DNA of 48,876 bases from Rhodococcus spongiicola (GTDB lineage: Bacteria; Actinomycetota; Actinomycetes; Mycobacteriales; Mycobacteriaceae): the NCBI RefSeq assembly GCF_004011835.1, contig NZ_RKLN01000008.1, positions 1 through 48,876 of the forward strand, given 5' to 3'. Under the pieces are notes generated by a model that saw only the letters and a program-made list of their open reading frames with translations, was not told the origin of the DNA and did not search any database. Of this stretch, positions 26,387-39,294 are shown one piece after another (position 1 is the stretch's first letter; the number at the start of each line of letters is the position of its first letter). The translations under genes and the position numbers were made by a program.

Positions 26387-28279
26387 TCAATCGATCGACG
26401 GCACGCCGTCCCTGATGGTGATCACACCGAACTGGAAGTTCTGCTGAACCCCACCAGGGATGTCGAACTGGTCGGAGATCGGGTAGCCGAGGCGACCGTT
26501 CTCGTAGCCCTCCGAAGCCCAGGCGTCGAAGATGGGCCCGTTTTGGACGGCCCAGGCGCCGGACGCGGGACTCCAGTAGATGTTGCCGTTCTGGAACCGG
26601 TTGAAGCGGCCGTTGTCCTTGATCGGGATCTCACTGGTCAGCGGGAAGCCGAGCCAGCCGTTCTCGAAGCCCATCTCGGCGTACTTCCCCATGATCAGAC
26701 CCAGTACCGCGTTGGCCCCCGTGTCCTCGCTCCAGTACATCGCACCGATGTCGAAGCCCTGAACCAACCCGTTCATGCTCGCAGTCTTGGCCTGCTCGGC
26801 TGCCGGGTAGCCCAGTGGGCCGTTCTCCCAGCCCTGCGCGGCCCACTCCTGGCGGATCGGGCCACTGACAGCGTGGGCGCCGTTCTGCGGGGTCCAGTAG
26901 ATCGAACCATTCTCGAAGTGGTTCAAGCGACCGCGCCCGTCAGCGAGTGCGATCTCGCCCGTGGTGGGGAGACCGAGAACACTCGGGCCGCCGGCCCGCT
27001 GGTACTCGCCGCCGATGCCACCCGCCACCGCGTGCGCACCATTGCCGCCCGAGTAGAAGATGCGGCCGAAGCGGTAGTCCTGCGCGACACCACCGGGCAC
27101 CGAGTACTCGCCAGTGACGCAGTCGCCGATCCAGTTGTTGCCGTTTGCGACCGGTGCAATGGCGCCACCCGGGCCGCACGCCGGCTTGCCGGCCTCGACA
27201 CCGATCGCGTCCGCGAGTTGCGGCCACAGCTGGTGCAGCTCGAACTCCCAGTACGGCCAGGAATGCGTGCCCGACGGGCGGAAGTTGACCGTTGCGGGGA
27301 TATCCAGATTGCGCAACTTGGTGATGAACGTCTGCGACGTCAGGCGCGACAGGATCTCGAGACCCATACCCGCGTAGTTGGTGCTGATGCCCGGGATGCC
27401 GGACGGCTGGTCGTACTGACCGGTCGTGCCACTACCACTGGAGATGTAGAGGCTGACACCCTCGAGCTCCTCAGCAAGCAAGTAGGGATCGTGTGCCTCC
27501 CACGCGTCGTTGCGGGGGCTGCCCCACATCGCGTCGGCGTCGAATCCACCGGCATCCGCCATTGCGAGCGCGATGGCCTGCGGCATGCCGAGCGTGGTGG
27601 TCGTGAGGATGCCGGACAGCGAGCCGGCGAACTGGAAGAAGCCCGGGTTGCGCGCGGCGAGCATCATCGCCGAGGTGCCACCCATCGACAGGCCCACGAC
27701 CCCGCGGGTCTGCGTGCTGCGGAAGTCGTTCTCGAGAATCGGCGGGAGTTCCTTGGTGAGGAAGGTCTCCCACATGTAGTTCTGACCGTTGTTCTGGTCG
27801 ATCCAGTCCGAGTAGAAGCTGGACTGACCACCGATCGGCAGCACGACATTGACGTTCTTGTCGGCGAAGAAGGCCTCGGCGTCAGTCTCGAGGGTCCAAC
27901 CGTTCTCGTCGTCCCGTGCGCGCATGCCGTCGAGCATGTAGACGACCGGGAACCTCGCGTCGGGCTGGGCATTCCAGTCCCGGGCCAACAGCATTTGGAC
28001 CTGGATCGGGACGCCCATGGACGGAGAGTTGACCCAGATCGCGACTCGACGGTCCGTGAGCCAGTCGACACGGTCGACCATGCCGGGCCCCGACTGCACC
28101 TCAGCCGTCTCCGTCGACCCGCCCGGCGTACCGAGCGACTGTGCCCCGGCGGCCCCGGCCGATGTGAGACCGGCGGCTATCGGCAGTACGAGTGCGGCCG
28201 CGGCGACACTCAGCGCACGTTTACGCCGCCCGCCACTGGCGCCGCCGCGGCGCCCTGGCCGCTCGAGACCTAATCGCAT
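26387..28279 (-). CDS. Mycolyltransferase with C-terminal LGFP domain (PS1-like)
   Basis: Secreted Ag85-fold esterase that transfers mycolates between trehalose monomycolates or onto arabinogalactan. The 630-aa precursor has a signal peptide ending near AGAAGAQS. The catalytic domain (about 45-370) shows VVGLSMGGTSAM (Ser 198) and GTHSWPYW (His 339), with DADAMWGSP between. From about 385 to the end four complete LGFP units (LGLP, LGYP, LGFP, LGYP cores with FxxGxIYW) follow a partial leading one, consistent with a closed five-unit domain. This plan is that of Corynebacterium PS1/Cop1, not mycobacterial FbpA-D. The start is the ATG at 28279 after AAGGAG; an upstream frame crosses the terminator at 28325. 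Confidence 0.93.
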   Translation of the reverse strand: MRLGLERPGRRGGASGGRRKRALSVAAAALVLPIAAGLTSAGAAGAQSLGTPGGSTETAEVQSGPGMVDRVDWLTDRRVAIWVNSPSMGVPIQVQMLLARDWNAQPDARFPVVYMLDGMRARDDENGWTLETDAEAFFADKNVNVVLPIGGQSSFYSDWIDQNNGQNYMWETFLTKELPPILENDFRSTQTRGVVGLSMGGTSAMMLAARNPGFFQFAGSLSGILTTTTLGMPQAIALAMADAGGFDADAMWGSPRNDAWEAHDPYLLAEELEGVSLYISSGSGTTGQYDQPSGIPGISTNYAGMGLEILSRLTSQTFITKLRNLDIPATVNFRPSGTHSWPYWEFELHQLWPQLADAIGVEAGKPACGPGGAIAPVANGNNWIGDCVTGEYSVPGGVAQDYRFGRIFYSGGNGAHAVAGGIGGEYQRAGGPSVLGLPTTGEIALADGRGRLNHFENGSIYWTPQNGAHAVSGPIRQEWAAQGWENGPLGYPAAEQAKTASMNGLVQGFDIGAMYWSEDTGANAVLGLIMGKYAEMGFENGWLGFPLTSEIPIKDNGRFNRFQNGNIYWSPASGAWAVQNGPIFDAWASEGYENGRLGYPISDQFDIPGGVQQNFQFGVITIRDGVPSID

Positions 28280-28324
28280 CCGGATAACTCTCCTTCGTGA
28301 TTGCGTAGACACCCTGCTGCACCA

Positions 28325-28359
28325 GGGCATCCGTTCCTTGTTACACGAAACGGATGCCC
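28325..28359 (-). terminator. Perfect 11-bp hairpin between the mycolyltransferase genes
   Basis: GGGCATCCGTT (28325-28335) pairs perfectly with AACGGATGCCC (28349-28359) around a 13-nt loop. It lies 96 bp past the upstream mycolyltransferase stop and 46 bp before the next gene's ATG. There is no clear T-tract, so it may terminate, attenuate or protect the transcript. Confidence 0.5.
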
Positions 28360-28455
28360 AGGTGCGGTTGCCACGCTGGTTGGATGGTGAATTCGTGAAG
28401 TCAATCTCGGACGGAGTGATCCGTCCGTGCCGTCCAGGCCACCGTCGCGGTCAGG

Positions 28456-29454
28456 TCACCGCGCGTCGAGGACATCCAGAATCTGTCCCCGGGCCTTCCC
28501 CAGCTCTGTCGACCAGTAGGGCCACGAGTGGGTGCCGGTGTCGGGGAAGCTGTATGTCGCCGGAATGCCGAGCTCCTGCAAACGTTCCTGGAAGGCGCGT
28601 GTGTTGGAGTATGCGATCGCCTCGAGGCCCGACGCGTTCTGGGTGTTGAAGTACTCGATCGCCCGCTCGGGGTTGTCGTAGTCGCCGGGCTCGCCGCTGG
28701 CCGCCGAGATGTACATCGACAGGCCCGCGAGGCTGGGGGCGAAGACCATCGGGTCGTTGCGCTCCCACGCTGCGCTCCCCGGCGGGCCCCACATCGCGTC
28801 GACGTTGTAACCGCCGGCATCGAGCATCGCCACGCGGATCGCTTGACGCATGCCGGGCGCATTGATGTCCAGGTACCCGGAGAGCGAGCCGGCGAACTTG
28901 AACTGGTCGCGGTGGTAGGCGGCGAGAGTGAGGGCCGCCGAGCCGCCCATCGACGGGCCGATGATGGCGTTGTTGGTCCGCGAGACACCGCGGGTCTCCA
29001 AGTAGGCGGGAAGCTCCTGGGTGAGGAACGTCTCCCACTTGTAGGTGATCTGCTGGCCGTTAGTGCTGCTGGGCCGGTACCAGTCGGTGTAGAAGCTCGA
29101 TTCACCGCCCACCGGCATCACCAAGGTGACGTTGTCGTCGCGGAACTGCTCGAGAGCGTTGGTCTCGAAGCTCCAGGCGTTGCGATCGTTACGGGCGCGA
29201 AGTCCGTCGAGCAGGTAGAGAGCAGCGTTGCCGCCCCGGGCGGCCCACTGGATCTGGACCTTGATCGGGCCCATGCTCGAGTCGACAGAGACCTCCTCGT
29301 AGCCGCCTGCCGGCGCCTGCTGCGGGAGGGGTGCGGCCGATGCGGTGGTCACGCCAGCGACCCCGACGGCCAGTGGTACGGCCAGCGCAGCGGCGGAAAT
29401 GCCGAGTAAGCGCTGCTTGAGAAGCTGCGGCAGCCTTGGTCGAGCTAAACGCAT
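28456..29454 (-). CDS. Mycolyltransferase, antigen 85 type
   Basis: Secreted mycolyltransferase of 332 aa, the normal length for the Ag85 family, without extra domains. The signal peptide runs to about ASAAPLPQQ. The catalytic Ser 168 lies in IIGPSMGGSAAL, where most relatives have GLSMGG or similar. His 309 lies in GTHSWPYWSTELGKARGQ, and NVDAMWGPPGSAAW forms the acidic-residue region. The start is the ATG at 29454 (MRLARPRL), which matches the MRLGLERP start of the LGFP neighbour; an ATG seven codons earlier (29475) is an alternative. It is preceded by its own near-consensus promoter, and a hairpin separates it from the LGFP paralog, so the two can be regulated independently. Confidence 0.93.
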   Translation of the reverse strand: MRLARPRLPQLLKQRLLGISAAALAVPLAVGVAGVTTASAAPLPQQAPAGGYEEVSVDSSMGPIKVQIQWAARGGNAALYLLDGLRARNDRNAWSFETNALEQFRDDNVTLVMPVGGESSFYTDWYRPSSTNGQQITYKWETFLTQELPAYLETRGVSRTNNAIIGPSMGGSAALTLAAYHRDQFKFAGSLSGYLDINAPGMRQAIRVAMLDAGGYNVDAMWGPPGSAAWERNDPMVFAPSLAGLSMYISAASGEPGDYDNPERAIEYFNTQNASGLEAIAYSNTRAFQERLQELGIPATYSFPDTGTHSWPYWSTELGKARGQILDVLDAR

Positions 29455-29586
29455 GAAACTGCTCTCTTTCTTCATCTCCGGCGTCCGTCGTGCGGCCCGG
29501 TGGACTCCGTCGGCGGGCAGATCACCCTGTTCACCACCCCGTTCAGGGCGGCGGACAGTCTGCACCAGTCACACTGCGCGTCGTGG

Positions 29587-29615
29587 ACTGTATGCGACGG
29601 ACCGGACTGTGACAA
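29587..29615 (-). promoter_or_regulatory. Predicted promoter of the Ag85-type mycolyltransferase
   Basis: On the minus strand TTGTCA (29615-29610) and TACAGT (29592-29587) are exactly 17 bp apart, close to the sigma-A consensus. The predicted transcript would have a leader of about 125 nt. The rest of 29455-29814 contains no gene I can support. Confidence 0.6.
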
Positions 29616-29814
29616 ACAGTCCGATTCCGCTGCCGGGTGCCTTGGCGCCTACCCAGACATCGGTGCGCACCTCGTCGTCGTTACAGATCCGAGATCAATG
29701 ATCCATGAACGGTGATGGGTGTGCGACTCGCTGGAGATAGGCGGGAGCCTCAGCCTTCCGGGCACGAGTTTCACGGATGGTCGCAAGCATTCGTTCGCGA
29801 TACCGGGACGACCC

Positions 29815-31746
29815 CTACCGGCCGGCCGGGGCCTCGGGCATCTCGAGATCGCAGCGTTGGATCTCGTACTTGGGCACGCGGTCGAATCGGTAGCCGGCGT
29901 ATTCGAAAGCGTTGAGCAGATTTCGCTCGAACAGTGGCCACGTCAGCTCGGCGCGGTACGACTCCTTCAGTTCGACGGTCTCAGGGCACGTGAGTGCCAC
30001 CTGTGCCTGCCTGACCCATTTCTCGTCGAGGTACCACGGCAGCCACGGATGGACCGGCACCATTCCGGTGTCGGCAACCACCCAGTCCGGGTAGAGCACC
30101 TTGTCGTGGCCGATACGGCCGCCGTCCAGCCGCTCGGTGTGGGCCGCGATCGGGTAGGCGAGCCCCATCTGGTCCAGGACCTTCACGTCGAGGCCTACGT
30201 TCATGCTCGTCATGCCGAGATTGAGGAAGTAGACGGTGTGCCCGACGCCTCCCTCGGGGATCGGCAGCGGCGGGGGGACGATGTCCCAGCTGGTGAATGC
30301 CGGCGTCGGGAGCAGCAAACCGCCGTCCGGGGTATCCGCGATGGTCTCGACCATCGCACGCATCCGCGGGTAGTCGAGGTAGTCCTCGGCACGGATCGGG
30401 TGTTGGCGCCCGGTGTTGAGCGAGTAGAACGCGCGCTCGTCCACGATCCCCGACTTTCCGACGACCGCCCCGTCGGGCATCCCGACAGTGTTCGCCGCAA
30501 TGACCGCCCAGCCCATCGTCGCCGTCCACGCCACCGTGGACACCCCGAATACGAGCGTTGCATTGTTCCGCCCCCATTCCGAGCGCCGGAGAATACGCAC
30601 CGGCACGACCGAAATCGGCACAAGGAGGCAGAATAGGGACGGGAGAAGAACGCGGCCGTGCATGAAGTCGCCGCCGACACGTATCGAATAGATTGCGAGA
30701 ATCAATCCGCAAGCGAGGATGAAGACGACGATCCCCGCCGGGGTATGCAATCGACGAGAGAAGCGCCCCCACGCACTTCCGCCACTGTGATCCACATCAC
30801 TCATCGGGTTGGGGGTGGGTCGTGGTGACTTGCGCCACCATGCCATCGCAACTATGACAGCCACCGTGAGCAGCGGAAGCCACAGCAGGTAGGGGCCCAC
30901 CAGGTTCCAGAGGTAGGCCAGTCCCTGAGACCACTTGGCACCGCCCGCGTCCTTGGAGACGGCGGTGTTCGGGTAGGGCAGGCCGTAGTAGCCCATGCGC
31001 CAGATCTGGTAAGCGACCGGGACGACGCCCGCCGCCGCGACGATCCACGCTCGCAACTTCCAACTGATGGGCGAGAAGAAGATCAGAAGTAACGCAAGCC
31101 CCCCGACGATCGCCATCTCAGGCCGGACGAGCGGTCCGAGACCAGCCACGAACGCGAGCAGCAGGACAGAGCGCCACGACGGCGCTGGGGTCTGCGCCCA
31201 GCGGACCAGCAGCAGCCACAACAGCGCGATCCAGAAGATGACCAGGCAGGTCTCCAGTCCAGAGGTCGCGAAGTCCCGGGCGGGCGGTACCGCGATGTAG
31301 ACGATCGCGCCGGCCGGAAGAAGCAGTACTGCACCGCCGCCGAACCGAGCTCTATAGAGACGGGCGGTGCCGATCATGGTCATGACCACGGCGGAAACGG
31401 ACAAAACGAGCGCCAGTCCCAGCACGACGTACTCGAGCCGGGCTTGGGTGAGCCAACTGAACGCGTAGACGAGGTACGTCCACAGCGTGCTGGTGTTCGT
31501 CTCCACCCGTTCGCCGGCGTTGAACACCGGACCATTGCCGGCAAGCAGGTTCCGCACCGTGCGGAGCACGATCAGTCCGTCGTCGGCGATCCACCGTCGC
31601 TGCCATGTACCCCACGCGAAAAGCAGCGCCGTGAGCACGACGCCGCCGACGAACACTGCACCAGAGATCCGGGCGCCCCGCGGGCGCGGCTCCACGATGC
31701 GTTCGTCGATTGTGCGTGTCGGATCAGACCAGGTAGACAGCGACAC
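29815..31746 (-). CDS. aftB: Terminal arabinofuranosyltransferase AftB
   Basis: GT-C membrane enzyme that adds the terminal beta-(1,2)-arabinofuranose of arabinogalactan from decaprenyl-phosphoryl-arabinose. The 643-aa protein has about ten membrane segments and a C-terminal periplasmic domain. The first loop carries the catalytic RWIADDG motif (Asp 55-56), followed by NAGERVETNTSTLWTY, GLGPLVRPEM and YYGLPYPNTAVSK, as in Rv3805c. The GTG start at 31746 overlaps the 3' end of ubiA by 23 bp, suggesting coupling. It is the last gene of the glf-glfT2-PAP2-ubiA-aftB run. Confidence 0.95.
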   Translation of the reverse strand: MSLSTWSDPTRTIDERIVEPRPRGARISGAVFVGGVVLTALLFAWGTWQRRWIADDGLIVLRTVRNLLAGNGPVFNAGERVETNTSTLWTYLVYAFSWLTQARLEYVVLGLALVLSVSAVVMTMIGTARLYRARFGGGAVLLLPAGAIVYIAVPPARDFATSGLETCLVIFWIALLWLLLVRWAQTPAPSWRSVLLLAFVAGLGPLVRPEMAIVGGLALLLIFFSPISWKLRAWIVAAAGVVPVAYQIWRMGYYGLPYPNTAVSKDAGGAKWSQGLAYLWNLVGPYLLWLPLLTVAVIVAMAWWRKSPRPTPNPMSDVDHSGGSAWGRFSRRLHTPAGIVVFILACGLILAIYSIRVGGDFMHGRVLLPSLFCLLVPISVVPVRILRRSEWGRNNATLVFGVSTVAWTATMGWAVIAANTVGMPDGAVVGKSGIVDERAFYSLNTGRQHPIRAEDYLDYPRMRAMVETIADTPDGGLLLPTPAFTSWDIVPPPLPIPEGGVGHTVYFLNLGMTSMNVGLDVKVLDQMGLAYPIAAHTERLDGGRIGHDKVLYPDWVVADTGMVPVHPWLPWYLDEKWVRQAQVALTCPETVELKESYRAELTWPLFERNLLNAFEYAGYRFDRVPKYEIQRCDLEMPEAPAGR

Positions 31747-32629
31747 CTACCACTCCGATCCAGGCTATTGCGAGGAACTGGAGCACCCGGTCGCCCAAGG
31801 CAATCTCTTCCGGCTCCCCCGCCTCGCCCCCGTCGACATCAACCGCATAGCGCAGGATCGCGATCGTGAAGGGCACCATGGAGATCGCGAACATGGTGGT
31901 GTCATTGGCGCGATCCTGCTCGAACGCCCACAGTCCGTAGCAGATGACGACGGCGGTAGCCGACAGCGTCCACACGAACCGCAGGTATGTGCCGGTGTAG
32001 TACTGCAACGACTTACGAATCTTCGCACCGGTCCGCTCGGCCAGCTGCAGCTCGGCATACCGCTTGCCGGCCGCCATGAACAGCGACCCGAACGCCATGA
32101 TCAGCAGGAACCACTGCGACAGAGGGATCTCGGCGGCGACACCACCGGCGATCGCCCGGATCAAGAAGCCCGACGAGACGATGCAAATGTCGAGAACCGC
32201 TTGATGCTTGAGGCCGAAGCAGTAGGCCAGCTGGATCGCGACGTACACCGCCATGACGACGGCGAGTTGCCAGTTCGCCACGAACGACAGCAGGATCGAA
32301 GCAGCCAGCAGGACGGTCGCCAGGCCGTAGGCGATGTTGACCGGCAACACCCCGGCCGCGATCGGCCGGAACCTCTTGGTCGGGTGTGCCCGGTCGGCCT
32401 CGACATCCATCGCGTCGTTGACGAGGTAGATGCCCGACGCCGCCATGCAGAACACGACGAACGCCAGCGCAACCGGCAGCAGCACATCGCCTTCGGTGAC
32501 GGACCCGGCCGCGAGCGGTGCGGCGAGCACGAGCACGTTCTTGACCCACTGCCGTGGGCGGACGGCCTTGACGATGCCGCCGGCCAGGGTTTTCGGGGGT
32601 CCGGTGACGACCGCCGGCTCCTCGCTCAT
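31724..32629 (-). CDS. ubiA: Decaprenyl-phosphate phosphoribosyltransferase (UbiA / Rv3806c)
   Basis: Transfers 5-phosphoribose from PRPP to decaprenyl phosphate, the first committed step towards the arabinan donor. The 301-aa UbiA-fold membrane protein has the first Asp-rich motif NDAMDVEADR (71-80) followed by HPTKRFRPIAAG, and about nine transmembrane helices. The ATG overlaps the PAP2 stop by four bases (ATGA), and the 3' end overlaps aftB. The paired position of PAP2 and UbiA fits their consecutive reactions. Confidence 0.95.
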   Translation of the reverse strand: MSEEPAVVTGPPKTLAGGIVKAVRPRQWVKNVLVLAAPLAAGSVTEGDVLLPVALAFVVFCMAASGIYLVNDAMDVEADRAHPTKRFRPIAAGVLPVNIAYGLATVLLAASILLSFVANWQLAVVMAVYVAIQLAYCFGLKHQAVLDICIVSSGFLIRAIAGGVAAEIPLSQWFLLIMAFGSLFMAAGKRYAELQLAERTGAKIRKSLQYYTGTYLRFVWTLSATAVVICYGLWAFEQDRANDTTMFAISMVPFTIAILRYAVDVDGGEAGEPEEIALGDRVLQFLAIAWIGVVGVAVYLV

Positions 32630-33124
32630 TTCACTCCAAACTTCTGCTCAGCCCGCAGCACCGCAGCCGCGGACACGGCGCCGAGCGCCGACCCCGCGAG
32701 CACGTCGGAGGGGTAGTGCACTCCGAGGACGAGGCGCGAGAGCAGCATCGGCGGGACCAGTACCGCAGGCAAGGGTAGTCCCGTGAGTCGACCGAGGAGC
32801 ACCGCCGCCGCGGTCGTGGAGGTGGCATGCGACGAGGGGAAGCTCAATTTGCTCGGCGTCGACACGTTCACCTGCACCGACGGATCGTTCGGGCGGGGCC
32901 GGCGCACGACACGCTTGATGATGATCGACGCGGCGTGGGCGCCGACGGCACCGGCGGCGACACCGGCCCAGCGACGCCGGCGCGGCTTGTCGAGTACCGC
33001 ACCGGCTCCGGCGACCGCGACCCAGCCGAGCGCGTGTTCACCGAAGTGCGACAAGCCGCGGGCCGCGCGAACGACGACGGGCCTGGAACCGACGGTTCCC
33101 TGGACGGTCTGCAGGACCCGGACC

Positions 33125-33141
<17 letters not shown>
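32626..33141 (-). CDS. PAP2-family phosphatase (Rv3807c type)
   Basis: Probable phosphatase for decaprenyl-phosphoryl-5-phosphoribose, acting after UbiA. The 171-aa membrane protein has all three PAP2 motifs: KRVVRRPRP (about 76-83), FPSSHATS (101-108) and SRLVLGVHYPSD (135-146, His 142). The GTG start at 33141 lies inside the end of glfT2 (17-bp overlap) and the stop overlaps ubiA. Substrate assignment follows the mycobacterial ortholog and the operon position. Confidence 0.9.
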
Positions 33142-37030
<3,889 letters not shown>

Positions 37031-37075
37031 GGCTCGCACCTCCTCGATCCTTCGTCGGTACCCCCAGCGTGCAGG

Positions 37076-37090
37076 TTGACGCAACGTCAA
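37076..37090. promoter_or_regulatory. Putative MerR/TipA operator
   Basis: TTGACGCAACGTCAA is a perfect dyad (6-bp arms, 3-bp centre) about 46 bp upstream of the regulator's GTG. The outer bases extend it imperfectly. MerR regulators bind such dyads in over-long promoter spacers; matching -35 and -10 boxes were not clearly resolved. Confidence 0.5.
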
Positions 37091-37133
37091 GGTCAAGGCC
37101 GGAACTGGCTGGCGGCGATTCCCGGAAGAGCAA

Positions 37134-37168
37134 AATCGGGCGCGCCCCGGTGAAGAGCGCGCCCGATT
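37134..37168 (-). terminator. Intrinsic terminator after the SpoIID-domain gene
   Basis: AATCGGGCGCGC (37134-37145) and GCGCGCCCGATT (37157-37168) form a perfect 12-bp stem with an 11-nt loop. On the minus strand the stem runs into TTTT, and it begins 15 bp beyond the stop codon. Confidence 0.7.
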
Positions 37169-37183
37169 CCAATATCTGCCGGT

Positions 37184-38914
37184 CTATGTCGCGGGGCCGG
37201 CCTCCTCCTGTGACGTCTGCTGGGGCTGGGACGTCTGCTGGAGCACCACGCTCGAGTCGACGACTTGCACGCCCAACGTCGGCGTCCACACGATCGTGCC
37301 GCCCTGGTAGGTCCGGAACGTGCCCGAGTCGTCAGCCAGCACCAACTCCGGGCCGATCGGCTCACCGAGGCTTCCGGCCGGTCCGCCGAGCTCACGGTAC
37401 TTCGCTTCGATCAGTGACTCGTGATCGGAGGAAAATGGCACGGCACCCGGATCCGCAATCGCCTCGGCGACCGGCAACGGCCCGCTCGACGCCAGCAGGG
37501 GCTGCAGGTCGGCCAACGACGGCAGCGGCGGTAGCGGCGGTAGCGGCGGCAAGATCGACTCGATCGAGCCCGGCGGGATTCCCGGGGGCAGCGGGATCAA
37601 GTCGAGCCAGTCCTCAGGCAGCGGCAAGCCCGGGATCGATCCCGGCGGCGCTCCCTCACCACCGACGGTGAACCAGTCCGACTTGAGACCGAGCTTCCAC
37701 CGTGCGTCCTGGCCGGACGCCTCGACAGTGCGCTCCGATCCGACGACCCTGACCTTGGTCACACGGCCACCGTCGGCGCCCAGACCGTTGCGCCCGATGA
37801 CCTCGAAGGAAATCAGTTCGCCGACACCGAACGCATTAGCGATGGCACCGGCCGTGACAGTTTTCGTCCAGTTCTGGTTCGGGGATACCACGTCACCGAG
37901 GTCGATAACCGCCGGGAATGTCCCGCCGGCGCTGTATCCCCCGGTCGAGGACGAGAACTCCGCGGCCATGATCTGGTTGCCCCGCTTTATCACCGTGCCG
38001 GCGGTCCTGTTCACCGCGTCGGTGGTCCGGTGGTCCTCCCGGGACGAGCCACCGTAGACCTGACAAGACTGGGTGTCGCAGGTCTGCGCGTAGGAGTATC
38101 GGTTCTCGGCCGCGGCGTAGGAACGTGCGGCTATTGCCTGGGCGCGCAGTGCTTCCCGCCCGCCGGTGTCGGCCCACGACGGGATCGATTCGGTCGGTAC
38201 GACACCGTAGAGATAGTCCTCCATCAACACCCTGTTGACTGTCCGCCAGGCTCCGTTGCCGTCCAGCAGAGCCCCCATCGCGCCGCGATACGGGGCGCCG
38301 CCGTCGCACAGTCGCAGGTGCTCGCCCGCCGGTCGGTTCCCGTCGAGGTTCACCGGATCGACCCACGGAACATTGGTCCAAGTTCGAAAGAGCTCGCGCC
38401 CGTTGCACCCATCGGTGACAACCACTTCGGCCCCACCTGGTGTGGGAGTCAGGCGCGCGGCGGAGTTCGGCCCGAAGAATTGACCGGCGACATTCAGGCC
38501 AGTCTGCGAGTAGACCTCGAGTCGCTTGTCGTCACGGCCGACGAGTCGCACCTCGACCCAGGGGTCGTCTATCGGCCCGAGAGTGGTGTTGCCGTAGTAG
38601 TGCCCGACGATCTGTTCTGCCGACCAGCCGTAGTTCTTCGCGTAGCCGTAGGCGCCGTACTGCCCCATGCCGCGGCCGTGCCCGTAGCCGCGGCCGTTGA
38701 TCGTGATCGGGGTGCCGGCTGCTACCGCGGGCGCGATGCCCGGGTCCACGCCACGGTCCACGGCACGCAGACCGACGGCCACACCCACCGCGAGGGCCGG
38801 GGTGAGACCCAGCGCGATGGCCTTGGTGAAGGACGTCGACGGACCCGCGGTGAATCGTCTCCGATGGGTCCGGACACCACGATTCACGATCGCGCGGAGG
38901 CGGGTGTTCGCCAT
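37184..38914 (-). CDS. Secreted SpoIID-domain protein with C-terminal LGFP-like unit
   Basis: The 576-aa protein has a basic N-terminus and one hydrophobic signal/anchor (about 28-50). A SpoIID domain follows (GRGYGHGRGMGQYGAYGYA near 75-95; EDYLYGVVPTESIPSWA; EALRAQAIAARSYA). SpoIID proteins are peptidoglycan lytic transglycosylases or amidase enhancers. A Pro-rich linker with PPLPPLPPLPSL precedes one LGFP-like unit (about 505-560: GGPAGSLGEPIG, YQGGTIVWTP) that may bind the cell wall. The ATG follows GAGGAG at 6 nt. It is divergent from the amidase gene, which suggests joint action on peptidoglycan. Such organisms do not make endospores, so the role is in wall remodelling. Confidence 0.9.
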   Translation of the reverse strand: MANTRLRAIVNRGVRTHRRRFTAGPSTSFTKAIALGLTPALAVGVAVGLRAVDRGVDPGIAPAVAAGTPITINGRGYGHGRGMGQYGAYGYAKNYGWSAEQIVGHYYGNTTLGPIDDPWVEVRLVGRDDKRLEVYSQTGLNVAGQFFGPNSAARLTPTPGGAEVVVTDGCNGRELFRTWTNVPWVDPVNLDGNRPAGEHLRLCDGGAPYRGAMGALLDGNGAWRTVNRVLMEDYLYGVVPTESIPSWADTGGREALRAQAIAARSYAAAENRYSYAQTCDTQSCQVYGGSSREDHRTTDAVNRTAGTVIKRGNQIMAAEFSSSTGGYSAGGTFPAVIDLGDVVSPNQNWTKTVTAGAIANAFGVGELISFEVIGRNGLGADGGRVTKVRVVGSERTVEASGQDARWKLGLKSDWFTVGGEGAPPGSIPGLPLPEDWLDLIPLPPGIPPGSIESILPPLPPLPPLPSLADLQPLLASSGPLPVAEAIADPGAVPFSSDHESLIEAKYRELGGPAGSLGEPIGPELVLADDSGTFRTYQGGTIVWTPTLGVQVVDSSVVLQQTSQPQQTSQEEAGPAT

Positions 38915-39039
38915 ACGGCACTCCTCATCACTGAAGTCCGGACGTCGTTTGAGCTCCGGGTTGACAGGGGTCGGACGGCCACGAGGAAGCGAACAGAGCG
39001 GTCGTCGCCCGGACGCTCCACAAAAGACTCAATCTAAGG

Positions 39040-39073
39040 TTGAGAGTTAAAGTTGGTGGGGCTAGTGTGACAA
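39040..39073. promoter_or_regulatory. Overlapping divergent promoters for the SpoIID and amidase genes
   Basis: On the plus strand TTGAGA (39040-39045) and TAGTGT (39063-39068) are 17 bp apart. On the minus strand TTGTCA (39073-39068) with TTAACT 17 bp on overlaps it. The surrounding spacer 38915-39294 also holds an imperfect inverted repeat (CAACAGTGACTG near 39071, CAGTCACGTTG near 39114) and no gene. Confidence 0.4.
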
Positions 39074-39294
39074 CAGTGACTGATGTTAGCAACACGTAAA
39101 CCAAAAACACCTACAGTCACGTTGGTAACATAGGCATCACAAGTTGCAGACATCCTCGGATGATCTATGGACTCCCTCCCGGGGCGGCACCGAGGATTTA
39201 GTCCGAACCCCGACCCTGCCGGGATCGGTTCAGCCGGAAGGTCGCTCGCAGCGCACGAAGAACGCCCCGTGCACGAACTCGAGGAGAACCCGCC

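Noticed and set aside
26543-28273. Plus-strand frame of 576 codons opposite the LGFP mycolyltransferase
   Set aside because: Shadow frame with biased composition; the minus-strand gene has a catalytic triad and repeats.
39071-39135. Possible MtrA-type binding sites (GTAAC-like words) in the SpoIID/amidase spacer
   Set aside because: Only single words are present without the paired spacing expected; too weak to claim.
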